In this document: positions 18,055 to 27,420 of the stretch, piece by piece | Layout of the letters: each line of letters opens with the position of its first letter | Numbering within the stretch: position 1 is the stretch's first letter | NCBI GenBank assembly: GCA_910587065.1 | Contig: CAJUMA010000004.1 | Coordinates: 1-64,000, forward strand | From: an uncultured Bacilli bacterium | GTDB lineage: Bacteria; Bacillota_I; Bacilli_A; RF39; UBA660 | Length of the DNA stretch: 64,000 nt | Direction: 5' to 3' | The notes under the pieces: generated by a model | The model's database searches: none | The model's input: only the letters and a program-made list of their open reading frames with translations | Told to the model about the DNA's origin: nothing | Position numbers and translations under genes: made by a program

Positions 18055-18679
18055 ATAATTTTCGATAAATTCCAATAGCTTTACCAAGTATAATACAATT
18101 ACTTAAGATAATGGGAGATAACTTATCATTTTCTGGTTGTAGTCTAATATAATCTTTTTCTTTATAAAATGTTTTTAAAGTTACTTCATTTTCTTCTGTC
18201 ATTGCAGCAACTATGTCTCCATTTTTGGCAACACTTTGTTTTTGAATTATTACAATATCGCCATCATAAATTCCTACATTAATCATTGAATCTCCAGAAC
18301 ATTTAAGTGTAAATATTGATTCCCTTGCTGGAATCAAACTTGCTGGCAATGTGAAAAATTCATCTGGATTTTCAATAGCTTCAATTGGATTACCACAAGA
18401 AATTTTACCAAGTAGGGGAACTGTTACAACATCTTCTTTTTCTTCTTTTAAAGCAAATTCGTTGTCAACTAGTAATTCAATAGTTCTGAATTTAGAATTT
18501 TGTTTTCTTATAAACCCCTTTGCTTCTAGTTCCTTTAAGTGAGTATGTGCTGTTGCTGGACTTGAAAGACCCATGCCTGCACATATTTCTCTAACTGATG
18601 GTGGAAACCCATGTGCTACCATATACTTCTTTATAAATGTTAAAGTCTCATTTTGCTTTTTAGTTAAATCTTTACTCAT
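18053..18679 (-). CDS. lexA: SOS repressor LexA
   Basis: N-terminal winged helix-turn-helix (LTKKQNETLTFIKKYM, GFPPSVREICAGMGLSSPATAHTHL), linker with the self-cleavage site SCGNP, then the S24 peptidase domain with catalytic Ser in CSGDSMINVGIYDGD and Lys in VTLKTFYKE. 207 aa is usual. The scissile pair reads Cys-Gly instead of the commoner Ala-Gly. ATG 18679 has AGGAGG upstream; 17 codons of open frame before it lie in the operator region and are not expected to be translated. Three operator-like sites upstream suggest autoregulation and shared control of the divergent small gene. Confidence 0.93.
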   Translation of the reverse strand: MSKDLTKKQNETLTFIKKYMVAHGFPPSVREICAGMGLSSPATAHTHLKELEAKGFIRKQNSKFRTIELLVDNEFALKEEKEDVVTVPLLGKISCGNPIEAIENPDEFFTLPASLIPARESIFTLKCSGDSMINVGIYDGDIVIIQKQSVAKNGDIVAAMTEENEVTLKTFYKEKDYIRLQPENDKLSPIILSNCIILGKAIGIYRKL

Positions 18680-18704
18680 TTGATTCCTCCTAAAATAATG
18701 ATAC

Positions 18705-18764
18705 CAAACAAGTGTACAAATGTCAAACAAATGTTTAATTCAATATATATGCGAACAAATGTAC
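18705..18764. promoter_or_regulatory. Cluster of three LexA operator-like sites
   Basis: CAAACAAGTGTAC (18705-18717), CAAACAAATGTTTA (18724-18737) and CGAACAAATGTAC (18752-18764) all resemble the Firmicutes SOS box CGAACNNNNGTTCG. They lie between lexA (leftward) and the 45-codon gene at 18828 (rightward). Repeated sites in a divergent lexA intergenic region are the arrangement known for lexA-yneA in Bacillus. Confidence 0.75.
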
Positions 18765-18827
18765 ATGTTAGTGTTGACCTGACACAACTTAAATGATAAA
18801 TTTAGATTGTAGAAGGGAGATGGTAAT

Positions 18828-18965
18828 ATGATTAAATTAATCGATAAGTATAAAGGGGTGATTTTATTTATATTAGTTTTTGCTTTAATGCTTAATATGT
18901 ATACAGCACGTATTAAAGAATTAAACGAACAAGAAAAAACTAATATAGCTTATTATGAAGATTGA
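18828..18965 (+). CDS. 45-residue single-helix membrane peptide, probable SOS-induced division inhibitor
   Basis: Protein starts MIKLIDKYKGV, then a hydrophobic helix (about residues 10-25, VILFILVFALMLNMY), then a charged tail (ARIKELNEQEKTN). AGAAGGGAGATGG precedes the ATG. It is divergent from lexA across three LexA-like boxes and has its own terminator, the position of yneA in Bacillus and sosA in Staphylococcus, small membrane proteins that delay division after DNA damage. There is no LysM domain as in YneA, and the peptide is much shorter. The division-inhibitor role is inference from position and topology. Confidence 0.65.
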   Translation: MIKLIDKYKGVILFILVFALMLNMYTARIKELNEQEKTNIAYYED

Positions 18966-18981
18966 TCAAATTATTACTTAG

Positions 18982-19018
18982 AAAATCTTTACTGGATTAC
19001 AAGGTAAAGATTTTTTTG
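18982..19018 (+). terminator. Terminator of the SOS peptide gene
   Basis: AAAATCTTTAC / GTAAAGATTTT stem with an 11-base loop and further T residues. Confidence 0.8.
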
Positions 19019-19128
19019 TATAAAGTTTTAAATTTATTAATTATTTATTTTAAAGGGATAATAATGTTGCTTAATCATAGATAATTGTTATAATCGAATT
19101 ATGATAGTATGCATAAAGGAGAAATAGT

Positions 19129-20469
19129 ATGGAAAATAAAAAAAGAAATATATTAATAGTGATTGTTGTCTTCTTAGCAATTGGTTTTGCTGCTGTTTCA
19201 ACAACACTTGTAATCAATGGTATTGTTGGATTAGGATTTAATAAAGATGATTTTGTCGTTATTTTTACAAATGCTATTCTTGATGGAAAAGAAGAAAAGC
19301 GTTTTATAAGTGATGATAAGAAAACCATTAATTATGATACCAACACATTAACATTGCTTAATGATAAATCGAGTTTAGAATACGAGGTTACTAATACTAG
19401 TAAAAATTATGATGCAAAAGTGGTTATTGAATGCAATATAGAAGACGATGAAAATATAAATGTTAATGATTATGTTGATATGACTTTTACTCCAGAAGAG
19501 ATGATTGTAAAATCAGGAATGAAAAAGAGTGGTTTAATTGATGTTACGATGAAAAAAGTGGTAGTTGAAGATATACAAATTGGATTAAAATGTACTTTAG
19601 TTGCTACTCCAATTGAAAAAGATACTCTTGCTGATGAACCAACGGTAGTTAACCGTGGAACATTAATGGTGGCTCCAAAAAACTTTTATGGCTATGGTAG
19701 TTCTGGTAATAAGGAGGAAGACAAATTTTGGGCTGTGCGACGCTCCATTGCTAAGGTAGTATTTGAAAATACAATGAATCCTCATGAAGTTTTCTTAAAT
19801 CCGGAGTATTCTTATAATCCAGCTACCCAAGAATATACTTCTGATACAGAAGATGACTATATTTTTGATGTTTCAGAAGCTCAAGATGGTTCAGTTATGG
19901 CTTATTTAGTTAGAAATGATCCAACTGATTATCATTTTTCTGATTTTACTGTGTATATTCAAAGTAGTGGTGGAGTTATTGCTAATACGGACAGTAGTTA
20001 TTTATTCTATATGTTTAGTAATCTGTCTTCCATTGAAGGCTTAGAACATTTAGATACAAGTAACGTAACAAATATGAGTCATATGTTTGATCAGGATCAA
20101 CCAAATTATGTAACAGGAGCATTAGTAGAATTAAATGTAAGTAGTTTTGATACAAGTAATGTAATAGATATGTCTTATATGTTTAGTGGCTGTATTAATT
20201 TAACTACATTAGACTTAAGTAATTTTGATACGAGTAACGTAACAAATATGTCTTATATGTTTAGATATTGTAGTAGTTTAACAACCTTAGATTTAAGTAA
20301 CTTTGATACGAACAATGTAACGGAAAAGTATTATATGTTTGGTAATATGTTAGATTCTGCTTTAGTTAGAGTAAAAGATAAAACAACTCAAGATTGGATA
20401 CTTGCTTTACAAAATTATTATTATCTACCAAGTGCGTGGTCAACTGATAATGTAATAATAAAATCCTAG
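19129..20469 (+). CDS. Surface protein: SipW/TasA-type N-module plus DUF285/BspA repeats
   Basis: The N-terminus (MENKKRNI, membrane/signal helix, STTLVINGIVGLG) and the region up to about residue 165 (LEYEVTNTSKNYDAKV, YVDMTFTPEEM, GLKCTLVATP) are homologous to the genes at 11370, 45062 and 47794, though this copy is much more diverged. From residue 200 to the end are DUF285/BspA-type repeats: LDTSNVTNMSHMF, LDLSNFDTSNVTNMSYMF, ending TTQDWILALQ and WSTDNVIIKS. Such proteins are secreted and bind host or bacterial surfaces in known cases. AAAGGAGAAA precedes the ATG. The C-terminus matches the headless fragment at 59731. Export by the SipW-like peptidase at 53359 is inference. Confidence 0.8.
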   Translation: MENKKRNILIVIVVFLAIGFAAVSTTLVINGIVGLGFNKDDFVVIFTNAILDGKEEKRFISDDKKTINYDTNTLTLLNDKSSLEYEVTNTSKNYDAKVVIECNIEDDENINVNDYVDMTFTPEEMIVKSGMKKSGLIDVTMKKVVVEDIQIGLKCTLVATPIEKDTLADEPTVVNRGTLMVAPKNFYGYGSSGNKEEDKFWAVRRSIAKVVFENTMNPHEVFLNPEYSYNPATQEYTSDTEDDYIFDVSEAQDGSVMAYLVRNDPTDYHFSDFTVYIQSSGGVIANTDSSYLFYMFSNLSSIEGLEHLDTSNVTNMSHMFDQDQPNYVTGALVELNVSSFDTSNVIDMSYMFSGCINLTTLDLSNFDTSNVTNMSYMFRYCSSLTTLDLSNFDTNNVTEKYYMFGNMLDSALVRVKDKTTQDWILALQNYYYLPSAWSTDNVIIKS

Positions 20470-20517
20470 GTTAAGTTAAATTAGATAATAATTGCATCTT
20501 AGAAAGTTGGAAAAAAT

Positions 20518-22098
20518 ATGTATAGATATTTACAAAGTTTTGTTAAGGACAACTGGAAATACTTACTATGCATATTTTTCCTTTTTTTTGTAACTTTTTT
20601 TCGTATTGCTTTAATAAGTTACTTACCCTTTGGCGTAAGAATAACTCGTCCGTATGATCAAGTTTTAATGGCAAATATGGCTAAGAATATTATAAATACT
20701 GGTTGGCTTGGTATTTATGATGATAAAATTCTTACTAAAGGAATAATATATCCATTTTTTTTAGTTGGTTCACATATCAGTAGACTTCCATACTATATAT
20801 TTTTTACATTATTTTATATTATTTCAGTTCTTGTCTTTTTAAAAAGCATTTATCATTTATTAGGCAATAAAAGAACAATTATATTATATTTGATATTTTT
20901 ATTTAATCCAGTTTCTTTTTCTAAAACCACCTTTTTAGAAATATACAGGAATAGTTTAGGTATGTGTACAGTTTTACTTTTTATAGCTGCTTTCATATTT
21001 TTATATAGAAATTATCAAAAAAGATTGTCTCATTTATTTTCTTCTATGTTTTTAGGTTTTGTTATTATGCTTATTTTATATACTCGTGAAGATGGAATAT
21101 GGATTTATCCAACATTAATTCTATTTTTAATTGTATTTTTTTTAAAATGTCGAAGATTGTATGTAATAAGGTTTTTTATAACAATATTCTTAATCTTTAT
21201 TCCGACATTGACATTTGGAAGTGTAATAAAAATGATTAATTATGATCATTATGGTATTTACTATATTAATGAATTAAAAGAAGGTTATTATCCTAAATTC
21301 TTTTTAGATTTACTTCAAATAGACGGAGTAAAGCGAAAATACCATCAAGTTTTAACGAAAGAAAGTTTAGAAAAAGCATTTGAAGTAAGTCCAACATTGG
21401 GAGAATTAAAGGAAGATTTTGAAAAAGAGTTTTTTCGATATGAAGATAATTTTCTGACTGACTATTCCATGTGGTCAGTTAGAAAATTTATTTATAATAA
21501 AAACCATTTTACATCAGGAAAAGATGCATCTAAATATTTTGAAACAGTCTATAAAGAACTAGAGAATGGTTTTAAAAGTGGATATTTAAAGCGAGATAAA
21601 CGTGTTTTATCTATATTTTTTAATAGATTTAATAAAGGAGATTTTCTTAGGGTATTAAAGCAAACTTTAGAATCAATTAAATTCTCTGTGCAATATGATG
21701 GATACAGTTTTTATCACATTAATATGTATGATGAAGAATTAGGTAAGTTATTCAATAGTAAAATAGAGAAAGATGTTGCTTCAGATGATTATAATGCATT
21801 CTTTAATATATTTAGGAGTATTCATAAAATATATAAAGTTATTTTTCCTGTAGTGTTTATAATTTCTCTGATTAAGTATATTTGTTTATTATTTAATTTG
21901 GTTGTTAGAAAACGAAAAAGTGAAGTTCTATTTATATCAAGTTTAGTTGTATTATCTTATCTTTCTTTAATTTTTGGTATATCTTATACTAAAGTTGCAA
22001 CTTTTGATGCAATAAGTTCTTATTATTTTGTACCAGTTTATTCTTTACAAGTTATGTTTGTAGGAGTTTTATTATTTTCTAATAGAAGAAAGGTGTAG
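20518..22098 (+). CDS. Polytopic membrane protein, possibly GT-C type glycosyltransferase
   Basis: 526 aa with about 10 hydrophobic helices, most in the first 240 residues and at the end, and a soluble loop of about 180 residues between (ELKEGYYPKFF to NIFRSIHK). After the first helix comes an acidic/aromatic loop with RITRPYDQVLMANMAKN and a G-W-L-G-Y pattern, the layout of GT-C enzymes that use lipid-linked sugars. No signature confirms this, so the call is structural. It lies 49 bases after the surface protein gene at 19129 and could serve surface glycosylation, but neighbours do not prove it. Confidence 0.5.
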   Translation: MYRYLQSFVKDNWKYLLCIFFLFFVTFFRIALISYLPFGVRITRPYDQVLMANMAKNIINTGWLGIYDDKILTKGIIYPFFLVGSHISRLPYYIFFTLFYIISVLVFLKSIYHLLGNKRTIILYLIFLFNPVSFSKTTFLEIYRNSLGMCTVLLFIAAFIFLYRNYQKRLSHLFSSMFLGFVIMLILYTREDGIWIYPTLILFLIVFFLKCRRLYVIRFFITIFLIFIPTLTFGSVIKMINYDHYGIYYINELKEGYYPKFFLDLLQIDGVKRKYHQVLTKESLEKAFEVSPTLGELKEDFEKEFFRYEDNFLTDYSMWSVRKFIYNKNHFTSGKDASKYFETVYKELENGFKSGYLKRDKRVLSIFFNRFNKGDFLRVLKQTLESIKFSVQYDGYSFYHINMYDEELGKLFNSKIEKDVASDDYNAFFNIFRSIHKIYKVIFPVVFIISLIKYICLLFNLVVRKRKSEVLFISSLVVLSYLSLIFGISYTKVATFDAISSYYFVPVYSLQVMFVGVLLFSNRRKV

Positions 22099-22165
22099 CA
22101 TCCTTTTTTTCTATACTTTTTATATTTAACGTGTTATAATCAGTTTGTTTTAAGGAAGTGAAGTT

Positions 22166-23569
22166 ATGAATTTACCAGATATGAAACAAGCTAAATCGAG
22201 AAATAAAGAGAGTGTGGAATTTATCTATACAAATCCAATTACAACTAATAAGTTTAGTGGTAAAAAATATTTTATTAAAACTTATGGTTGTCAGATGAAT
22301 GTTCATGATTCAGAAGAGATAAGTGGACTTTTAGAAAATTTAGGATTTGAAGAGGTAACTACAGAATTAGAGGCTGATATTATTATTTTAAATACTTGTG
22401 CAATCCGTGAAAATGCCCATGACAAGGTATTTGGTTTTCTAGGAAGATGTAAACATTTAAAAGGAGAGAAACCAGATTTAAAAATTATTTTATGTGGATG
22501 CATGGCTCAAGAAAAAAGTGTAGTTGATGAAATACTAGCAAAGCATAAATATATTGATTTAGTATTTGGTACTCATAACATTCATGAACTGCCTTCCCTT
22601 TTAATGAATTTAAGTAATGGCTTAAACATTGAAGTAAAAAGTAATGAAGGAAATGTTTTTGAAATAGGAGAGTCTTTTAAAAGGGATTCAAAATATTCTG
22701 CTTGGGTAAATATTATGTATGGTTGTGATAAATTCTGTACTTATTGTATTGTACCTTATACTCGTGGAAAAGAAAGAAGTCGAAAAAGCAAGGATATTTT
22801 AAGAGAAGTAAATTGTTTAAAAGAAAAGGGATATAAAGAGGTAACTTTACTTGGACAAAATGTTAATGCTTATGGAACTGATTTAGATGATGATTTGAAC
22901 TTTGCTGGTCTTTTAGAAAGTGTTGCTAAAACAGGAATGATGCGAATCCGTTTTGTTACTTCACATCCTTGGAATTTTACAGATGAAATGATTGATGTGA
23001 TAGCTAAGTATGATAATATTATGCCTTATATTCATTTACCATTGCAATCGGGATCTGATAGAATTTTAAAACTTATGGGTAGAAGATATACAAAAGAGGA
23101 GTATTTAACTCTTTATAAGAAAATAAAAGAACGTGTAAAGAATGCTGCGATTACTACAGATATAATTGTTGGTTTTCCTAATGAAACTGATGAGGATTTT
23201 TTAGATACTTTGAGTGTTGTTGAAGAATGTAAATATGACGGAGCTTATACATTTATTTATTCTCCGAGAGAAGGAACTCCAGCTTCTTTAATGGAAGATT
23301 CAACTCCTAAAGAAGTTAAAGAGGAAAGACTTCAAAAACTAAATGAAATTGTTAATAAATATTCAAATATGAACAATCAAAAATATTTAAATAAAACTGT
23401 AAAAGTATTACTAGTGGGAACTAGCGAAAAAGATGATAATAAATTGTATGGATATACAGAAACAATGAAATTAGTTAACGTAATTTGTGATAAGAGTCTA
23501 GTAGGCGAGATTGTCGATGTACTTATTACTGATGCAAAAAGTTTTAGTTTAGATGGTATAGTTGAATAA
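22166..23569 (+). CDS. miaB: tRNA-2-methylthio-N6-dimethylallyladenosine synthase
   Basis: Radical SAM methylthiotransferase acting on A37 of tRNAs that read U-initial codons. Three domains: N-terminal MTTase cluster with cysteines in YGCQMNVHDSE, NTCAIRENA and CGCMAQEK; radical SAM motif CDKFCTYCIVPYTRGKE (about residue 190); C-terminal TRAM domain (NKTVKVLLVGTSEKDDNKLYGYTE). 467 aa is typical. AAGGAAGTGAAG precedes the start. Confidence 0.93.
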   Translation: MNLPDMKQAKSRNKESVEFIYTNPITTNKFSGKKYFIKTYGCQMNVHDSEEISGLLENLGFEEVTTELEADIIILNTCAIRENAHDKVFGFLGRCKHLKGEKPDLKIILCGCMAQEKSVVDEILAKHKYIDLVFGTHNIHELPSLLMNLSNGLNIEVKSNEGNVFEIGESFKRDSKYSAWVNIMYGCDKFCTYCIVPYTRGKERSRKSKDILREVNCLKEKGYKEVTLLGQNVNAYGTDLDDDLNFAGLLESVAKTGMMRIRFVTSHPWNFTDEMIDVIAKYDNIMPYIHLPLQSGSDRILKLMGRRYTKEEYLTLYKKIKERVKNAAITTDIIVGFPNETDEDFLDTLSVVEECKYDGAYTFIYSPREGTPASLMEDSTPKEVKEERLQKLNEIVNKYSNMNNQKYLNKTVKVLLVGTSEKDDNKLYGYTETMKLVNVICDKSLVGEIVDVLITDAKSFSLDGIVE

Positions 23570-23591
23570 TATTTTTTTGGGGGTTAGAAAT

Positions 23592-25049
23592 ATGAAAATG
23601 ACTAAAGAATTCTTTCGTTTAATTTTTAATATGGTGATAAGAAGGGTAACGTTTGGTGGATCATTAAAGATATTCTGTGATAATATGGGAGTTGCTTATA
23701 TAAAATTAGCTCAAATTTTAGCAACACAAAATTATAAGGGTATTTTAAAAGAAAAAGATCGAGAGGATTTACTTGCAATATGTGATAATGTAAAACCAGT
23801 TCCTTTTACGGAAATCAAAGATATTTTAGAAGAAGAGTTTGGTGATAAACTTTACAACATATTTGAGAATATTGATGAAAAACCTTTGGGATCAGCATCT
23901 GTTTCGCAAGTTTATCACGCTGTTTTAAAAGATACTAAAGAAGAAGTTGCTGTTAAAGTAAAGAGAAAAGATGTTGTTAAGTCTATTGAAAAGGATATTA
24001 AAACAATAAGATTATTTTATAATGTATTTGGTAGATTTTTAAAATTTACTAATAAATGTGGGGGAAATTACGCTCTTGATTTATATCTAAAATGGATTCT
24101 GGAAGAAACAGATTTTATTAATGAGAAAAATAATATGATACTCTATCGAAGATTTGCTGATTCTACTAATGGTATTGTTCCAAATGCAAGTGATGTAGTA
24201 GTTCCAAAAGTGTATGATGAATTTTGCACAAATAATGTTATTGTAATGGAATATATTAAAACAAAAACAATTAAAAATCTTGATAGTAAAGATCCTTTAG
24301 TTCAAGAAAAAATATCACAAGCTATTTCAAGTTATTTAAAATCTAATTTTTATGCAGTGATTCATGATAAAGACGTTGTTTTTCATGGTGACCCTCATGG
24401 TGGCAATATTTATGTAGATGATAATAATAATGTCAGTTTTCTTGATATGGGACTTGTTTTTGCTTTAAATAAAGAAGATAGAGCCTTACTTAGAGAATTT
24501 GCCTTTGATGCTTTTTCAAGAGATTATGAACGTCTTTATAATACATTAATTGTTTATGGAAATATGTCTAAAAGAAAAGCGAAAAAGTTTAAAAATGATA
24601 TAAAAAGCTTTTGTGAAACGATTAGTGCTAAAGATATTTCGTTTTACTTTACCGACATGATTCAAATATGTTTAAAATATGAACTTTTGCCGCCAAACTT
24701 TTTGTTTTGTATGTCCAAAGCTTTTCTTTGCTTAAATGGCATAGCAGATAGTTTTAATGTCGTTAATACAGCAAAAGAGATAGTTTTAGAGCAATTAGTT
24801 GAATATAAACTTAAAAATTCAGTTACTAATGTATCGCATTTTGCTGTTAAGAGTTTTAAAGTGTTTCCACAATTTTTAAATATGGCATTAAAAAATGGTT
24901 TTACATTTAGTGTTTCTCATAGTACAAATGAATTGATTGATTTATATGGCGAGTTTAAAAAAATTGTTTCAGATTATGAAGAAATAATAAAGTTGATAGA
25001 AAATAATAGTGGTCAATCATTTGATGAACATAAGAAAAGAGAATTATAG
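23592..25049 (+). CDS. UbiB/AarF-family (ABC1/ADCK-like) atypical kinase
   Basis: The protein-kinase-like fold of the UbiB family is marked by the KxGQ-like segment (YIKLAQILATQ), the Ala-rich loop PLGSASVSQVYHA, the lysine in VAVKVKRKDV, and FHGDPHGGNIYV and FLDMGLVF for the catalytic and metal-binding loops. Family members support isoprenoid lipid or quinone metabolism and show ATPase activity. The order in this window gives no quinone genes nearby. ATG 23592 with GGGGG upstream is chosen; a frame continuing 10 codons upstream overlaps miaB. Confidence 0.85.
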   Translation: MKMTKEFFRLIFNMVIRRVTFGGSLKIFCDNMGVAYIKLAQILATQNYKGILKEKDREDLLAICDNVKPVPFTEIKDILEEEFGDKLYNIFENIDEKPLGSASVSQVYHAVLKDTKEEVAVKVKRKDVVKSIEKDIKTIRLFYNVFGRFLKFTNKCGGNYALDLYLKWILEETDFINEKNNMILYRRFADSTNGIVPNASDVVVPKVYDEFCTNNVIVMEYIKTKTIKNLDSKDPLVQEKISQAISSYLKSNFYAVIHDKDVVFHGDPHGGNIYVDDNNNVSFLDMGLVFALNKEDRALLREFAFDAFSRDYERLYNTLIVYGNMSKRKAKKFKNDIKSFCETISAKDISFYFTDMIQICLKYELLPPNFLFCMSKAFLCLNGIADSFNVVNTAKEIVLEQLVEYKLKNSVTNVSHFAVKSFKVFPQFLNMALKNGFTFSVSHSTNELIDLYGEFKKIVSDYEEIIKLIENNSGQSFDEHKKREL

Positions 25050-25130
25050 TTTTGATTCTTAAACAAGATAATTTCTTTCTTTTTTTTTCGTTTTTTGATA
25101 TAATGTGTATAAGAATTGAGAGGGATTATT

Positions 25131-26123
25131 ATGAATAATCAAGAAAGTCAAAATAAGGCTCAAGAAATAGTGAATACGCAAAATGTAAGTCAGGAAAATT
25201 ATGTAGATCCAAGAACAATTCAAGCAGAAGTAATTGGGGAATTGCGTAAGGATAAAATTGGTCGACCTATTTTGGTTATTCAAATGTTTGTTATTTTTGG
25301 AATAGTTTTAGTTGGTTTACCGATTGTTACTAATTTATTAAATAATCAATCAAGTTTTCTTTATAAAATATTCAAAGGAAATGCTCCTGTTGTTCCAGAG
25401 ACACCAATAGATAATCCTAAAAGTGAATTTTTAAATGGTGGAGAGGAACAGCAATTATCTAATTCAACTAATATGAAATTTGAAAACATTGTTATGCGTA
25501 ATTTTTCTTTAAACGGAAATTATATTAACTGTGAAATGTACTCCTATAATGGAGTTTTAAATCTTGATAAAGAAAATTATTTTTTAGAGGTTTATTCGGC
25601 GGGATCAAAAAATAAAATAGCAGCTGTTAAGTTAATTGGCTCATTTGATAATCAAGTTCAGAAAGTCTCTTTAACAGCGTATCAGTTATCTTTTAATGGA
25701 AGTTATTCGTATGTTGGTAAAATAGTTGAAATGAAAGAAAGTGATTATCCAAGTTACACTATTCCAAGTGATGAATCTGGTTTAGGTTCAATGGTATGTA
25801 AAATGGATGGAAGAGAACTTGAGTATACTTTTAAAAATAATTATTTGATTAGTATAAGGGATAATGTAAAAGTTGAATTAGAAAATCAAAAGGATGATCA
25901 AACATATTTAAATTTAAAAAAGTCTTATGAAGATAAGGCCACTAATTTAGGTACAAATGGTTTAGTTGAAGAGGTTGCAGATGGTTTTGTTTTTACATCT
26001 ATTCTTGACTTGGAGAAGTATAAAGTACCTTCAAATGTTCTTGATTATGAATACTTTGAACTTGATACAGAAGCTAAAATTATTAATTATAATTTAATGG
26101 GTAAGGGATATGATTGTAAATGA
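25131..26123 (+). CDS. Single-pass membrane protein of unknown function
   Basis: About 40 N-terminal cytoplasmic residues rich in Gln and Asn, one membrane helix (about residues 45-66, VIQMFVIFGIVLVGLPIV), then some 260 extracytoplasmic residues with two Cys in the middle (NYINCEMYSYNG, SMVCKMDG). No family recognised. GAGAGGG precedes the start. The stop overlaps the scpA start by 4 bases, so it is in the scpAB operon; its link to chromosome segregation is unclear. Confidence 0.6.
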   Translation: MNNQESQNKAQEIVNTQNVSQENYVDPRTIQAEVIGELRKDKIGRPILVIQMFVIFGIVLVGLPIVTNLLNNQSSFLYKIFKGNAPVVPETPIDNPKSEFLNGGEEQQLSNSTNMKFENIVMRNFSLNGNYINCEMYSYNGVLNLDKENYFLEVYSAGSKNKIAAVKLIGSFDNQVQKVSLTAYQLSFNGSYSYVGKIVEMKESDYPSYTIPSDESGLGSMVCKMDGRELEYTFKNNYLISIRDNVKVELENQKDDQTYLNLKKSYEDKATNLGTNGLVEEVADGFVFTSILDLEKYKVPSNVLDYEYFELDTEAKIINYNLMGKGYDCK

Positions 26124-26851
26124 CGTACAATTTCTGTATAAATGATTTTGAAGGACCACTTGATCTTCTGCTACATCTTATAAGAAGTAGCAAAATGGAT
26201 ATATACGATATAAATATTGAAAGTATAACAAAACAGTATTTAGATTTACTTAATTGTGCAGAGTATTTAAGTGTTGATGATGCTTCTGAATATTTGGTTA
26301 TGGCTGCCGAATTGGTTCATTTAAAAAGTAAAATATTATTAAATAAAAATGATGATGAAGAAACTACTGATGAAGGTTATGAACTAAATTCAGAAGAAGA
26401 TTTAAGAAACAAACTCTTAGAATATGAAAAAGTTAAAGAATTAACTGGTGCTTTTCATGATCTGGAAGATAAAAGAAGCAATTTTTTTACAAAACTACCT
26501 AGTGATTTAAGTGATTTTAAAAAAGAAGATACTTCTTTAGATCCAGAAATTGATTTAGATGATTTAATAAATGCTTTTGAACTTTTTTTAGAGAGACAAA
26601 AATTAAATAAACCACTTAATACAAAAATAACTAAAAAGGAATTAAGTGTCACTGATAGAACTAGACAAATAAGACATATATTAAAAGATAAAGGGCGTGT
26701 TGAATTTACTAGTTTATTTGAAGAATTAACTAAACCTTATGTAATTGTTACGTTTTTATCTGTTTTAGAAATGTCAAAAAATAATGAATTAACAATTACC
26801 CAAGATAAAACGTTTGGTAGTATTACTTTAGAAATGAAGGGAAGCAAATGA
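26120..26851 (+). CDS. scpA: Segregation and condensation protein A
   Basis: Kleisin subunit of the SMC condensin complex. N-terminal motif FEGPLDLLLHLIRSSKMDIYDINI and the C-terminal winged-helix end (VIVTFLSVLEM, QDKTFGSITL) are characteristic; a charged linker lies between. 243 aa is normal. Overlaps scpB by four bases (ATGA), the standard scpAB arrangement. Confidence 0.95.
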   Translation: MTYNFCINDFEGPLDLLLHLIRSSKMDIYDINIESITKQYLDLLNCAEYLSVDDASEYLVMAAELVHLKSKILLNKNDDEETTDEGYELNSEEDLRNKLLEYEKVKELTGAFHDLEDKRSNFFTKLPSDLSDFKKEDTSLDPEIDLDDLINAFELFLERQKLNKPLNTKITKKELSVTDRTRQIRHILKDKGRVEFTSLFEELTKPYVIVTFLSVLEMSKNNELTITQDKTFGSITLEMKGSK

Positions 26852-27420
26852 AAAATTTAGGTGTACTTGAAGGAATTTTATTTGTTGTAGGCGATGAGGG
26901 ATGTGACTTAAAAAGTTTATCTGAGATTATGGGAATAGATACTGATGAAGTTAAAGAGTTGCTTTCTATACTTAAAAAAAATTATGAAGCAGAGGATAGA
27001 GGACTTCGAATCTCATACTTGGGAGATGCTTTTAAGTTAACGACGAAAATGGAACATAAAGAATATTATGAGAAATTAGTAGTTAATCCTGGAACTAATA
27101 AACTAAGTCAAGCGGCTTTAGAGACCTTAGCAATTATAGCTTATAATCAACCAATTACTACTTCTGAAGTAAGTGATGTTAGAGGAGTACAAAGTGGTCA
27201 GTTAATTAGAAAATTGGTAGCTAAAGGACTTTTAAAAGAGGTTGGGAAGTCGGATATGGCTGGTCGACCTAACTTATATGCAACCACTAGTGAATTTTTA
27301 GACTATTTTGGTTTAGCAACTCTAGAAGATTTACCAACAGTTGATGTTAATAACAATAGTGAGGATGCAAGTGAAACTGATCTTTTCACTTCAATATATA
27401 AAGATGAAGAAAGTAGTTGA
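26848..27420 (+). CDS. scpB: Segregation and condensation protein B
   Basis: Dimeric winged-helix partner of ScpA. LEGILFVVGDEG at the start and SQAALETLAIIAYNQPITTSEVSDVRGV with GRPNLYATTSEFLDYFGL are family signatures. 190 aa is typical. Coupled with scpA; the start of the pentapeptide gene lies within its last 17 bases. Confidence 0.95.
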   Translation: MKNLGVLEGILFVVGDEGCDLKSLSEIMGIDTDEVKELLSILKKNYEAEDRGLRISYLGDAFKLTTKMEHKEYYEKLVVNPGTNKLSQAALETLAIIAYNQPITTSEVSDVRGVQSGQLIRKLVAKGLLKEVGKSDMAGRPNLYATTSEFLDYFGLATLEDLPTVDVNNNSEDASETDLFTSIYKDEESS

